Assembly: GCA_035626155.1 (NCBI GenBank)
Contig: DASPOF010000065.1
Coordinates: 6,600-70,599 of the forward strand
DNA: 64,000 bases
Source of the DNA: DASPOF01 sp035626155
Lineage (GTDB): Bacteria; Desulfobacterota; Binatia; Binatales; Binataceae
Direction: 5' to 3'
Positions within the stretch are counted from its first letter, which is position 1. Each line of letters opens with the position of its first letter. The translations under genes and the position numbers were made by a program. Shown here one piece after another: positions 17,667 to 26,462 of this stretch. Below the pieces are notes generated by a model. That model searched no databases, was not told where the DNA came from, and was given only the letters and a program-made list of their open reading frames with translations.

Positions 17667-18314
17667 ATGAGAGGCGTTGCGTTTCTGATGCGGCATGGCG
17701 AGACCCCGTGGAACCGCGAGGGCCGCGTGATGGGCCGCAATCCGGTCGAACTCGATGCGGGCGGCCGCGCGCAGGTCGAGGCTGCTATCGCGCTCGCGCG
17801 AATCCTTAAGCCCGACCTGATTATGACGAGCCCGCTCGTGCGCGCGCGCCAGTCGGCCGAGATAATCGCAAATGGAATCGGCGGGGCGGCTGTGATCGAT
17901 GAGCCGGGGCTGAGCGAGGTCCAGTACGGGCGCTGGGAGACTATGGTCTTCAGCGACCTGGTGAGGGACCCGGACTACATCGGTTACCGCGATCATCCGG
18001 TCGAGACGCCGACGCCGGGCGGCGAAACGATCCTGCAAGTGCAGCAGCGCGGCGTGGCGGCGATCGCGCGCGCATTCGCGGCCAATCCCGAGAAGCGAAT
18101 CCTGTTCGTCTCGCACGGCGACATCATCCGCAGCGTGCTGTGCCATTTCATGGCGCTCGACCTTGCGCAATTCCGCCGCCTTCGGATCGACACCGCGGCG
18201 TTTTCGGGCGTGCAGATCGCGGGTGATTTTGCGGAGGTGAAATTCCTGAACCTGCTTCCCGACCCGGGCCGCGCCTTCGTCTCTCCGTTCAAAATCGCGC
18301 GCGATACCAAATAG
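17667..18314 (+). CDS. Histidine phosphatase (phosphoglycerate-mutase-like) family protein
   Basis: A 215-aa cytosolic phosphatase or mutase. I start it at the ATG at 17667 (MRGVAFLMRHGETPWN), preceded by GGGAGAAGG; an in-frame ATG at 17616 is a weaker alternative. The catalytic RHGE is at residues 9-12 with His10 as phospho-acceptor, and the second His lies in FVSHGDIIRS near 150. The general acid Glu lies near residue 80 (GLSEVQYGRWE). The family includes cobalamin phosphatase CobC, mutases and broad phosphatases, and no neighbour settles which. A TTG-rich spacer of about 200 bases separates it from the rhodanese-ThiF gene. Confidence 0.88.
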   Translation: MRGVAFLMRHGETPWNREGRVMGRNPVELDAGGRAQVEAAIALARILKPDLIMTSPLVRARQSAEIIANGIGGAAVIDEPGLSEVQYGRWETMVFSDLVRDPDYIGYRDHPVETPTPGGETILQVQQRGVAAIARAFAANPEKRILFVSHGDIIRSVLCHFMALDLAQFRRLRIDTAAFSGVQIAGDFAEVKFLNLLPDPGRAFVSPFKIARDTK

Positions 18315-18533
18315 GAGGCCGTCGCAAACCGCGCTCTGCGGTACGGCGCAATGAGGGCAGGGGGCGGCCGTCGCCGGCGGACTTGCGCAGGACCGCGCGA
18401 ACCGAACCTCGGCGGCGATTCGGGCGGATTCGCGCTGGTTTGCCGAGCGCGCGGCGCTTACCTACAATCCGGTCTGATTTCGAAAAGCGCGGCCGCGATG
18501 CCCGAGGCGCGCGCCCACGGAGGTAGATCTGCG

Positions 18534-20297
18534 ATGGCTAGAATCGATGGCGGCGAGATGCTGGTTCGAGCGCTGGCGCGCGAGGGCGTCGGCGAAATCT
18601 TCACTCTCCATGGCGGCCATCTCGATGCGATCTTCGACGCGTGCAGGCGTCACGGCTTTCGCGTGATCGATACGCGCCACGAGCAGGCCGCCGCGCACAT
18701 GGCCGACGGATGGGCGCGCACGACCGGGCGTCCCGGCGTTGCCGCCGTAACCGCAGGCCCCGGCGTGACCGATGCGGTGACCGGCGTCGCCAATGCATAC
18801 ATGGATTCGATTCCGATGGTGTTGATTGGCGGGCGAAGCCCGCTCGCTGACGATGACAAGCTGCCGCTGCAAGCCGTCGATCAAATGGGGATCATGCGCC
18901 CGATCACCAAGTGGGCGCGCTCGGTCACGCATACCGCCCGGATTCCCGAATACGTTGCGGCGGCGTTTCGCTATGCCGTGTCGGGCCGGCCCGGTCCCGT
19001 TTTCCTCGAACTCCCGATCGATGTGCTGTTCGCGCAAGCTGATGAGGCGGCAGTCGAGTTCCCGCAGCATTACCGGCCCGAAAGCGTCCCCGGCCCATCG
19101 CGCGACGGGCTCAAGAAGGCGCTCGGATGGCTTCGCGACGCCAAGCGGCCGGCGATCCTTGCCGGCGGAGGCGTCTGGTTCGCGCAGGCGGCCGAGGAAC
19201 TCACGCGGTTCGCGGAACTGACCAACACGCCCGTGATGGCGAACTCGAAAGCGCGCGGCTCGATTCCCGAAGACCACGACCTCTGCTTCGGCGGCTTCGG
19301 CGCGATCCATCCGGCGATCCACGGCGGAGGAGCGAACGCATCCGCCGATTTGGTAATCCTGCTCGGCACGCGAATCGGACTGTTCACCGGCGGGCGCAAT
19401 TCGGTCATCCCGAACGATGCGCGCGTCATCCAGGTGGATATCGAGCCCGAGGAGATCGGCCGCAACCGCGATATCGAATTGGGGATCGCATCGGACTGCG
19501 GCGAGTTCCTGCGCCAGGCAGTCGAGGCGGCGCGCAACGAGATATTTGACGAGCACAAGGAATGGCGCGAGCGGCTCGGCGCAATCCGGACCGCGATGAA
19601 CCATCGCTTCGATGACGCGATCACGCGCACCGGCGCGCCGATTCATCCCGCCCGCATGGCGCACGAGATCGCCAAGGCGCTCGACCCGCGCGCGGTGGTC
19701 GTCGCCGATGGCGGCGAGACGGCGGCCTGGATGAGCAACGCGTGGACCGCGCGCCATCCCGGCCGTTTCCTGAGCCACGGCTACCTCGGATGCCTCGGAG
19801 TCGGATTGCCGTTCGCGCTGGCGGCCAAGGCGGCGCATCCCGACCGCCAGGTCCTGTGCATCATCGGCGACGGCTCAGCCGGCCTCAATTTTTCCGAGTT
19901 CCACACCGCGGCGAAGAACAACCTGCCAATCACGGTGGTGATCAATAACGACCAGCAATGGGGGATGTCTGCGCACGGACAGGAATTGATGTGGGGCAAG
20001 GGACGGCGTCTCGCAACCGAGCTCGGAATGGTCCATTACGAGCGGGCCGCAGAGGGGCTCGGCGCGCAGGGCGAACTGGTGGAACGTCCCGAGGATATCG
20101 CTCCGGCGCTCAGCCGCGCGCTCAACTCTCCGCGCGTCTCGTGCCTGAATATCGTGACCGATTCCGACGTGATCGAGCCGGGAACGCTCGCGCTCTACAG
20201 CGTGATGTCCGCGGCGATGCCGAAGCGGGAGGAGCAGGCGGAGGAAAAGGCGTCCGAGGGAACGACGCTGCCGTATTACGGCAAGCGCAAACTTTGA
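18534..20297 (+). CDS. Thiamine-diphosphate-dependent enzyme, acetolactate-synthase-like
   Basis: A 587-aa enzyme with the three domains of the pyruvate-oxidase/acetohydroxyacid-synthase superfamily. I start at the ATG at 18534 (MARIDGGEML), which has GGAGG 12 bases upstream. The N-terminal Pyr domain carries the catalytic Glu50 (RHEQAAAHMADGWAR). The central Rossmann-like domain spans about 195-335. The C-terminal PP domain has the ThDP/Mg motif starting GDGSAGLNFSEF near 445 and ending NND near 472. No small regulatory subunit (ilvN) follows, so it is probably not the biosynthetic acetolactate synthase; benzoylformate-decarboxylase-like or oxalyl-CoA-like roles are possible. The extended acidic tail (about 560-587) is unusual. 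Confidence 0.9.
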   Translation: MARIDGGEMLVRALAREGVGEIFTLHGGHLDAIFDACRRHGFRVIDTRHEQAAAHMADGWARTTGRPGVAAVTAGPGVTDAVTGVANAYMDSIPMVLIGGRSPLADDDKLPLQAVDQMGIMRPITKWARSVTHTARIPEYVAAAFRYAVSGRPGPVFLELPIDVLFAQADEAAVEFPQHYRPESVPGPSRDGLKKALGWLRDAKRPAILAGGGVWFAQAAEELTRFAELTNTPVMANSKARGSIPEDHDLCFGGFGAIHPAIHGGGANASADLVILLGTRIGLFTGGRNSVIPNDARVIQVDIEPEEIGRNRDIELGIASDCGEFLRQAVEAARNEIFDEHKEWRERLGAIRTAMNHRFDDAITRTGAPIHPARMAHEIAKALDPRAVVVADGGETAAWMSNAWTARHPGRFLSHGYLGCLGVGLPFALAAKAAHPDRQVLCIIGDGSAGLNFSEFHTAAKNNLPITVVINNDQQWGMSAHGQELMWGKGRRLATELGMVHYERAAEGLGAQGELVERPEDIAPALSRALNSPRVSCLNIVTDSDVIEPGTLALYSVMSAAMPKREEQAEEKASEGTTLPYYGKRKL

Positions 20298-20336
20298 CGA
20301 TCGTTTGCGTCGGCGCCGCGCGTTAGCCGCGCTGCT

Positions 20337-21515
20337 TCAGCGCGCGGATTCCGATGGTGGTTCGGCCGCGTAGGCGCGCGAGGATCCGACATCGATGCCC
20401 TTGCGCACGCGCACATCGACGCCCGGATGCGTGGGAACCTCGACGCCGAGGCTCCGGTAGCCGCCCGACTTGGGATCGGGTGCGAGGAAGCCAATGGTGT
20501 ATTGCTCGCGCAACTCGAGGCTTATCTGTTCGCACGCCTTGCGCAACATCTCGCCGTCTCCGACCTGGCGAATGATGTAGGTCTTCGCGCCGGTCTCGGT
20601 CGAGAGCATCCGCAGCGTTTGCGCGTCCACGCGTTCGATCCCGGACCCGCCGATCACGAACGGCCCGATGGCCAGACTCGGCCCGTCGATCGCGTTGGGA
20701 TCTCCGATTCCGATCGAATAGACCAGCACGCCCATCCGCCGCGCCTGTGACGCCACGTCATTCAACGTTGACCCGCTCGAGTTGTCCATTCCGTCGGTCA
20801 CGACCAGCAGCGCCTTTTTGTCCCAGCGCCCCTCCTGGACCTTTTGCAGCGCGCGGACGATCACGTCGAACAGTGCGGTGTTGCCGTATGCGCGGAGCAA
20901 CGAAAGCCTGCGCATCACCAAATCATGATCCATGGTGAAGTCCTGGAGCAGGAACGGCCGGGTCGAAAAGGCAAACAGGAACACGTCATCGCGGTCGTTT
21001 AGGTTGCTCAGAAACTGCGCGATCGCCCTGCGCGCCTGGGGAATCTTCGGCTGCATGCTTCCCGACGTATCGACCACGATTCCAATCGACACGGGCGTGT
21101 TGAGGTCCTGGCGGAAGAACTCGATCGGACGTTGCTGGCCGTCCATGCTGAGCCGGAAATCGTCCTTCTGCAGGTTGGTGACATAGGTGCCATTGTGATC
21201 GGTCACCGTCACCGTGACCTGCTCGTAGCCGGGCTGCTCGCGCAGCTCGCGCGTCGGGATCACCAGCTCCTGGCCGGGCTGCGGCCCCGGCGGCGGGATG
21301 CTTGCGGTTGTGCCCTGGCGCGAAGGCAGCGGCGGCAGCTCGAGCGTCGATCCGGCGGGGTTTTGGTTGCTGGGGATTATCAGCGGGGGCGGCGAGGAAC
21401 CCCCTTCCGCGAGCGCGCGGCGCGCGTGGGGAAAAACGAGCGCGACGGCGAACAAGACGACCGCGATCGCGGTCATCCTGGCCGTCTTCGCGCTGCGATG
21501 TTTGTTTATCGCCAT
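20337..21515 (-). CDS. Exported VWFA-related domain protein
   Basis: A 392-aa secreted or periplasmic protein. I start at the ATG at 21515 (MAINKHRSAK) with AGGGAG upstream. A signal peptide with hydrophobic core TAIAVVLFAVALVF ends near ARRALA. A Pro/Ser-rich linker follows. The von Willebrand A domain (about 120-320) has the metal-ion site motif DTSGSM near 146 and TDGMDNSSGS near 240. The segment before it (VTVTDHNGTYVTNLQKDDF) is typical of the VWFA-related domain common in Acidobacteria and deltaproteobacteria. It presumably binds a protein partner or surface ligand. It is convergent with the ThDP-enzyme gene. Confidence 0.87.
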   Translation of the reverse strand: MAINKHRSAKTARMTAIAVVLFAVALVFPHARRALAEGGSSPPPLIIPSNQNPAGSTLELPPLPSRQGTTASIPPPGPQPGQELVIPTRELREQPGYEQVTVTVTDHNGTYVTNLQKDDFRLSMDGQQRPIEFFRQDLNTPVSIGIVVDTSGSMQPKIPQARRAIAQFLSNLNDRDDVFLFAFSTRPFLLQDFTMDHDLVMRRLSLLRAYGNTALFDVIVRALQKVQEGRWDKKALLVVTDGMDNSSGSTLNDVASQARRMGVLVYSIGIGDPNAIDGPSLAIGPFVIGGSGIERVDAQTLRMLSTETGAKTYIIRQVGDGEMLRKACEQISLELREQYTIGFLAPDPKSGGYRSLGVEVPTHPGVDVRVRKGIDVGSSRAYAAEPPSESAR

Positions 21516-21987
21516 CCGCTCCCTATCTGCGAGCGCAGACGTGGCGCCCGCCGATGATCTTCCTATTTGCAGCACGCTGGCACAAGCACGTCACCGGCCG
21601 CGCCCGATTCGAGGCGCAGGACACCCAAGAATTTAGACGTATCGCCGCGCCGCCAGTTTCAGGCAGACTGCCAAGCGCGCGGGAATGGAAAACGTCGTGG
21701 ACGCGCGGCGCTGTATCATCATGATAGTGGGGCGGGCCGCCGTGCACGCCGAGAGATGCGCGGGCGTCCTCGTCCGCGCCACCTTTTCTCCGGTCATTCT
21801 ACGCGCGCCTCGCGTAGAATCCCGGAATTTTTCCCGTTTTCGCAGCGAGCCGCGATTCCTCGCGCGCGCCAGACACGCGCGCGGGGGACGACGAACGCAG
21901 AGGACGCGCAGGCTTCGCCCGGACGGATGGCAGTGGACAAGACGATTGCGCCGGGCGGATCATGTTCCCGCCCAACGGAGGACACCA
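21516..21987. other. Divergent intergenic region holding dispersed-repeat copy A
   Basis: A 472-base gap between two divergent genes. It holds the three-hairpin repeat described separately, and further GC-rich inverted repeats around 21860-21885 (CGCGCGCG arms around a short loop). The long frames through it are Arg-rich and carry no recognisable domain, so I see no gene here. A strong GGAGGA ribosome-binding site just before 21988 belongs to the M20 gene. Confidence 0.7.
21727..21824 (+). repeat. Dispersed three-hairpin repeat, copy A
   Basis: Aligns with the copy at 57382-57474 over its full length. Three tandem inverted repeats are present: an imperfect one at 21731-21750, a 9-bp stem (one G-T) at about 21757-21778, and a perfect 10-bp stem at 21796-21805/21811-21820 around loop CGCCT. 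In the third stem the T-A pair of this copy is a C-G pair in copy B, a compensatory change. Confidence 0.7.
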
Positions 21988-23154
21988 ATGGATGCGCATT
22001 CCGAAATCTGCAGCGCGATCGACCGCTACCGCGACAAGGCGGTCAAAATCAGCCACGAAATCCACGAGCATCCCGAACTCATGTTCCAGGAGCATTTCGC
22101 CGCGGGCGCTCTGACAGCGGCCGCGCGCGAACTTGGCCTCGAAGTCGAAATGGGAATCGGCGAACTCAAGACCGCATTCCGCGCCGAATTCGGCAAGGCC
22201 GGTCCCACGGTTGCGATCATGGCCGAGTACGATGCGCTGCCAAACGGCCACTCGTGCGGCCACAATCTCATCTCCGGCGCAGCGCTGAGCGCGGTTGCCG
22301 GACTGAGCGCGATCGGCGCCCGCCTTCCGGGCCGAATCGTTTTTCTCGGCACGCCGGCCGAGGAAGGCGGCGGGGGCAAAATAATTCTTCATCGGCGCGG
22401 GGTGCTGAAGGGCGTCGATGCCGCCATGATGGCGCATCCGATGGATGCCGAATGGTCCACGATGCCGGCGCTCGCAACCGCGACCGTGCGGCTTACCTTT
22501 CACGGTCGGGCGGCGCACGCATCGGTGGCGCCGTGGGACGGATCGAGCGCGCTCTCCGCGCTAATTCAGACTTTCGTGAGCGTGGATGCGGCGCGGCTTC
22601 ATTTTCGCGACGGCTCGCGCATCCACGGCATCATCACGAATGGCGGTCAGGCGCCGAATATCATCCCGGAGAAAGCCGAGTGCGTGTTCACGACCCGGGC
22701 GAAGACCAGCAAGTATGCGCTTGAAATCGCCGCCCGCGTCGTCCGATGCGCCGAGGGGGCCGCTATGGCTTCCGGGACGCGCGTCGAGCATCGGATCGCG
22801 CCCGGCTACAAGAACATGATCAACAACCTGAGCATCGCGCAGCGCTACTCGGCGCATACTGAGGCGCTCGGCGCCAGGGCATCCGTCGCGCCGCCCGATT
22901 TGCCCACCGGCAGCACCGACATGGGCGATATCAGCCACGAGATCCCGTCGATTCATCCGATTTTCGCGATCGCGGGGCGCGGCGAGGGCTCCTGCCACGA
23001 GGATGCGTTTGTGGCGCACGCGGACTCGCCGCGCGGATACGATGCGATGATCCGGGTCGCGAAGGCGCTCGCGATGACAGCGTATGACTTGCTCGCGGAG
23101 CCGGAGTTGCTCGCGGCGGCCAGGGAGGAGTTCGCGCACCGCGAGGAAAGCTGA
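21988..23154 (+). CDS. M20-family amidohydrolase/peptidase (AbgB-like)
   Basis: A 388-aa metal-dependent amidohydrolase. The start ATG at 21988 is fixed by GGAGGACACCA just upstream. The metal-site residues are visible: Asp82 and His88/Cys90/His92 in EYDALPNGHSCGHN, then the catalytic and metal Glu125-Glu126 in GTPAEEGGGGK. The lid domain (about 165-280) has the GRAAHASVAPWDG motif with the bridging His. The GHSCGHN plus EEGGGGK combination matches the aminobenzoyl-glutamate hydrolase or aminoacylase side of the family. No signal peptide, so cytosolic. It stands alone between a divergent VWA gene and a convergent FmdB gene. Confidence 0.92.
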   Translation: MDAHSEICSAIDRYRDKAVKISHEIHEHPELMFQEHFAAGALTAAARELGLEVEMGIGELKTAFRAEFGKAGPTVAIMAEYDALPNGHSCGHNLISGAALSAVAGLSAIGARLPGRIVFLGTPAEEGGGGKIILHRRGVLKGVDAAMMAHPMDAEWSTMPALATATVRLTFHGRAAHASVAPWDGSSALSALIQTFVSVDAARLHFRDGSRIHGIITNGGQAPNIIPEKAECVFTTRAKTSKYALEIAARVVRCAEGAAMASGTRVEHRIAPGYKNMINNLSIAQRYSAHTEALGARASVAPPDLPTGSTDMGDISHEIPSIHPIFAIAGRGEGSCHEDAFVAHADSPRGYDAMIRVAKALAMTAYDLLAEPELLAAAREEFAHREES

Positions 23155-23230
23155 GCGCGCCCGCAATCCGCTCAGCCGGCGCTCGAAGATGCGGGCCGGT
23201 CTCGTTCTGGAGCGCGCGCGTCCGGATTAA

Positions 23231-23482
23231 TCAGTGGCAGGCGCAGGCGCCGCCGCACGCGCCGCAGCATCCGCCCGCCGATGCGCCCGCGCCTTCGCCG
23301 AATGCCTGCTCGGAGGCTCCGGCGCCATTGCCGTTTCCAACGCGCGCCGCGAACACCGACATCTCGCGCTTGACGCGCGTTCCATGGCAGGCGGGACATT
23401 CAGGACGATCGCGGCGGCCCGCGCGCACCAACGCTTCGAACCCGCGATCGCAATCTCGGCATCGATATTCGTAAATCGGCAT
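23231..23482 (-). CDS. FmdB-family zinc ribbon protein with Cys/His-rich tail
   Basis: An 83-aa small cytosolic protein. The N-terminal MPIYEYRCRDCDRGFEALV and CPACHGTRVKREMS form a CxxC...CxxC zinc ribbon of the FmdB/CxxC_CXXC_SSSS family (residues 1-41), thought to be regulatory. The remainder is Gly/Ala-rich and ends with a cluster of six Cys and a final His within 15 residues (GGCCGACGGACACH), a probable second metal-binding site. It is 11 bases from the downstream epimerase gene, which reads the same way. Confidence 0.9.
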   Translation of the reverse strand: MPIYEYRCRDCDRGFEALVRAGRRDRPECPACHGTRVKREMSVFAARVGNGNGAGASEQAFGEGAGASAGGCCGACGGACACH

Positions 23483-23493
23483 CGCCCGAAATC

Positions 23494-23895
23494 CTACTCT
23501 TCCGGCTGCGCGTATTCGACCAGCACCCCGCGCGTCGCCTTGGGGTGGAGGAAGCAGATCATCCCGGCCAGCCCGTGGCGCGGCTTCTGATCGATCAGGG
23601 GAAGTCCCTTCTCGCGGGCGGATTCAAGGTCGCGCGCGACATCGTCGGTCGCGAAGCACACATGATGCAATCCGCCGCCGCGCCGGGCGAGGAACCTGCC
23701 GACGCCGTTGTCGGGACTGAGCGGCTCGAGCAACTCGATCTCGCTCTCTCCGATCCTGAGCAGCGCCGCCTTGACGCCCTGCTCCTCGATGGTCGCGCTC
23801 GCGGTGAATTCGAGTCCGAGCACGTCGCGCCACAGGCGCATCGCGTCGTCCAGGCGCGGGACGACCACGCCCACATGATGAATCCGCTTCAGCAT
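23494..23895 (-). CDS. Methylmalonyl-CoA epimerase (VOC family)
   Basis: A 133-aa single-domain vicinal-oxygen-chelate protein. It matches methylmalonyl-CoA epimerase in length and in its marks: RIHHVGVVVPRLDDAM at 4-19, GGGLHHVCFATDD near 73-85, and the ending FLHPKATRGVLVEYAQ. The metal ligands are likely His7, His77 and Glu127. It interconverts (R)- and (S)-methylmalonyl-CoA in propionate and branched-chain degradation. The mutase and carboxylase are not in the window. It follows the TPR-protein gene by 13 bases on the same strand, with FmdB next. Confidence 0.9.
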   Translation of the reverse strand: MLKRIHHVGVVVPRLDDAMRLWRDVLGLEFTASATIEEQGVKAALLRIGESEIELLEPLSPDNGVGRFLARRGGGLHHVCFATDDVARDLESAREKGLPLIDQKPRHGLAGMICFLHPKATRGVLVEYAQPEE

Positions 23896-23908
23896 CCGGC
23901 GCGCGCGG

Positions 23909-26299
23909 CTACTTGTGGTCGAGACAGAGCTTGCGCTGCAGTTGGTCCCACCGGTTTTTCATCTCGGGCGTCCCGAGGCTTGGATGCTCGGCGCGGGTCT
24001 GTGCGAGCTTGCTGCACGCGCCCTGTATGTTGCCCTGCTCCGAATAGATCAACGCGACGTTGTACTTCGCGTCGTACCACAGCGGATCCGACTCGGCAGC
24101 GGTGTTTTCGACGTTGGTCCACATCGTCACCGCGTCCTTGTAGTCCTTCTTGGCCTGTGCGATGCGGGCCAGTCCCGCGTTGGCGTCGGGAGAGGCCGGG
24201 TCGGCCTTGACCACCTGCTGGAACACGGCCTCGGCCTTGGCTTCGTCGTTCTGCGCCATGTAGGCCTGGCCGAGAATTGAAAGCGTGCCGGTCAGGTTCT
24301 TCGCAGGAGTCTTTCCGGCCTGGACGAGATCTTCGAAGAACCCGTAGGCAACCGACGCGAGCTTCGCGTTGGCGCGGTATGCCTTGTCATCGCCCTTAGC
24401 CTGCGCGGCCTGGCCCACCTTCCAGAAGTCGAGTCCGAGTTCCTTGATGAAATCGCTCTGAGCGGTGTTGCCGCGGTTCTTTTCGATGATCGCCCTCAGG
24501 CTGCGTTCGACTTCATCGTAGCGGCCGAGCTGGTCGAGAGCCGACATGCGCCATTCGGCCACGTCGCGGGATCGTTCGCTCATGCTCGGATACTGGCTTT
24601 CAAATCCGTCGAGCAGATCCGCGACCTGCTTGGGATCGGCGTTCTTCTGATATTCGAGCAAACCGACGAGCAGCAATATTGCGCGCCCCTTCGTATCGTG
24701 TACGAAGGCGTGTTGCGAGGCAGGGGCAATGCGCAGCGCCTCGGGCTCCATTTTGATGGTGTCCTCGAGGCCCTTGATCGTGGCCTGGCGAAGCTCATCG
24801 GCATTTACCTGCGGAGCTCCCTTGGCCTCCTTGGCGCTCGAGGCTGCGACCAGCGCGAGATAATCGCACTCGGCGGAATTGAATTTGGCGGTGAAACTGT
24901 ACTCGTTGGTTCCGGTGATCGAGTCGTACATCTTGGCGGCGTCGAGATACTGGCCCCCGCGCTGGAGACGTTCGGCAAGGCGGAAGCGCACCTCAGGCGC
25001 ATACTGGCCGCCGGCGTTGGTCTTCAGATAGTCCTCGGCGCCCTTCACCCACTGACTCTCGAGCCCGGCGTTCTTCTGCCCGCTGTTTTCCCACTGCGTG
25101 CGCGGGAGCTTGTAGCGCATGTAGGTCGCCCACTGCGCATCGGGACCACCGCTCCTGGCGATATCGCCGAGCAGGCTCTCGACGAGGTCGTAACGATGCT
25201 GCGCTTCGTAGATTGCCGCGGCGTTGCGGAAGCCCTTGGCGTATTTCGAGCTCCCGCGTGCAGCCTCGACAAAGTATTTCGCCGCGCCGTTATCATCCTT
25301 TCTATTGAGCAACACGTTTGCGAGCAGCCATTTCTCGAACGGATCGGAAGAGCTGCCGAATTCCGCGACCGGGTTCATCACGTACTTACCGACCGCGGCG
25401 ATCGAGATTGCCCAGCTCTCCTTGTTGTCCTCGGTGCCCTTGAGGACATCGACGATCTCCTTGTGTTGCGCAGCGCGCGCGGCGGGATCGTGCTTGGCGT
25501 TTTCAGCCGAGAACATGGTTGCCAGGCGCAACATCAGACCGCCGCCGGTGGTCGCCATCCCTCCGGCGTACTTCTTGGCTTTCTCGGGCTCGCCCATCGC
25601 CATGTAGGTGGTCGCGAGACCCTGGTTGGCGGCCTTGTACTGCTGGGTGGCAGGACCGTCGTTATAGATCTGGAGGAAGTCAGCGATCGCCTTGTCGTAC
25701 TCGGTCTTGTCGAACTTGGCGAGTTCCTTCTCGCAGTATGCGCGGCCCAGCACGTTCTCACGCATCAGGTTGGCGTCGAAGGCGACGACCAGCGTGCTTT
25801 CCGTGAAGCCGTCGATCGCTTCGTTGAGCAGCCGCCGCGACATGTTCTCGTCGCCGCCATAGACCGTCGTTGCGGCGGTGAACCTGAGCCACGAGAGCGG
25901 ATAGAGCGCGCCGAGCGCAATCTGTTCCGGAGTGTTGTAATCGCACTGGCCGCCCTGGTCGATCTGCGCGATGCAGTCGTCCTTTTTCTTCTTGTAGGCG
26001 TTGTAGATCCGGTTGAGCGCCGACTCAAGCCTGCTGTAGGTCGGGGCAAGACCGGACTTGTCGGTCTTGGCGCCATTTGCGATCTCGGCGAATTGCGACT
26101 CGAGATGGTCGAGCTTGCCTACCATGTCCTTGCCGGCCTGCTCGCTCGACTCGGCCGCGGAAAGCTGGCCCTCGACGCTGCCGAGCTCGGTGTCGAGTTC
26201 GGCGAGGCTCTGGGCGTACGCCGAGCCGGCCAGGAAAAGCAGAGCGCCCAGGGCGGATAGAGCCGTCCCGAGGCGGAAGACGCGCATCGTTGAATTCAT
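23909..26299 (-). CDS. Exported tetratricopeptide-repeat protein
   Basis: A 796-aa, Ala/Lys/Asp-rich helical protein. I start at the ATG at 26299 (MNSTMRVFRLG) with GGGGAC upstream. A signal peptide with core ALSALGALLFLAGSAYA is cleaved near AYAQ, so the protein is periplasmic or secreted. A coiled stretch (about 28-60) follows. The rest is built of degenerate TPR units, clearest near the C-terminus (GTLSILGQAYMAQNDEAKAEAVFQQ and ANAGLARIAQAKKDYKDAVTMWTNVE), which resemble BamD/YbgF-like or PEP-CTERM-associated TPR scaffolds. It probably organises an envelope complex. It heads a run with the epimerase and FmdB genes. Confidence 0.85.
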   Translation of the reverse strand: MNSTMRVFRLGTALSALGALLFLAGSAYAQSLAELDTELGSVEGQLSAAESSEQAGKDMVGKLDHLESQFAEIANGAKTDKSGLAPTYSRLESALNRIYNAYKKKKDDCIAQIDQGGQCDYNTPEQIALGALYPLSWLRFTAATTVYGGDENMSRRLLNEAIDGFTESTLVVAFDANLMRENVLGRAYCEKELAKFDKTEYDKAIADFLQIYNDGPATQQYKAANQGLATTYMAMGEPEKAKKYAGGMATTGGGLMLRLATMFSAENAKHDPAARAAQHKEIVDVLKGTEDNKESWAISIAAVGKYVMNPVAEFGSSSDPFEKWLLANVLLNRKDDNGAAKYFVEAARGSSKYAKGFRNAAAIYEAQHRYDLVESLLGDIARSGGPDAQWATYMRYKLPRTQWENSGQKNAGLESQWVKGAEDYLKTNAGGQYAPEVRFRLAERLQRGGQYLDAAKMYDSITGTNEYSFTAKFNSAECDYLALVAASSAKEAKGAPQVNADELRQATIKGLEDTIKMEPEALRIAPASQHAFVHDTKGRAILLLVGLLEYQKNADPKQVADLLDGFESQYPSMSERSRDVAEWRMSALDQLGRYDEVERSLRAIIEKNRGNTAQSDFIKELGLDFWKVGQAAQAKGDDKAYRANAKLASVAYGFFEDLVQAGKTPAKNLTGTLSILGQAYMAQNDEAKAEAVFQQVVKADPASPDANAGLARIAQAKKDYKDAVTMWTNVENTAAESDPLWYDAKYNVALIYSEQGNIQGACSKLAQTRAEHPSLGTPEMKNRWDQLQRKLCLDHK

Positions 26300-26462
26300 C
26301 TTGGTGTCCCCACGCAATTTCGAGGCTGTCGAAATTGCCCTAAATAAGAATAACTCGCAAGCAACGTCAAGCGGAATGCAATCTTTCCCTAAGCTCTATG
26401 ATAGAAGCAAGCGGGGGTACTCGGCGGATGCGCCCGCAGGACCGCGCCGCGGCGCGCCCCAT

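Noticed and set aside
24698..26260. 520-codon plus-strand frame opposite the TPR gene
   Set aside because: Composition is typical of antisense shadows (Val/Leu/Gly/Arg), with no start site or motif, while the minus-strand TPR protein has a signal peptide and repeats.
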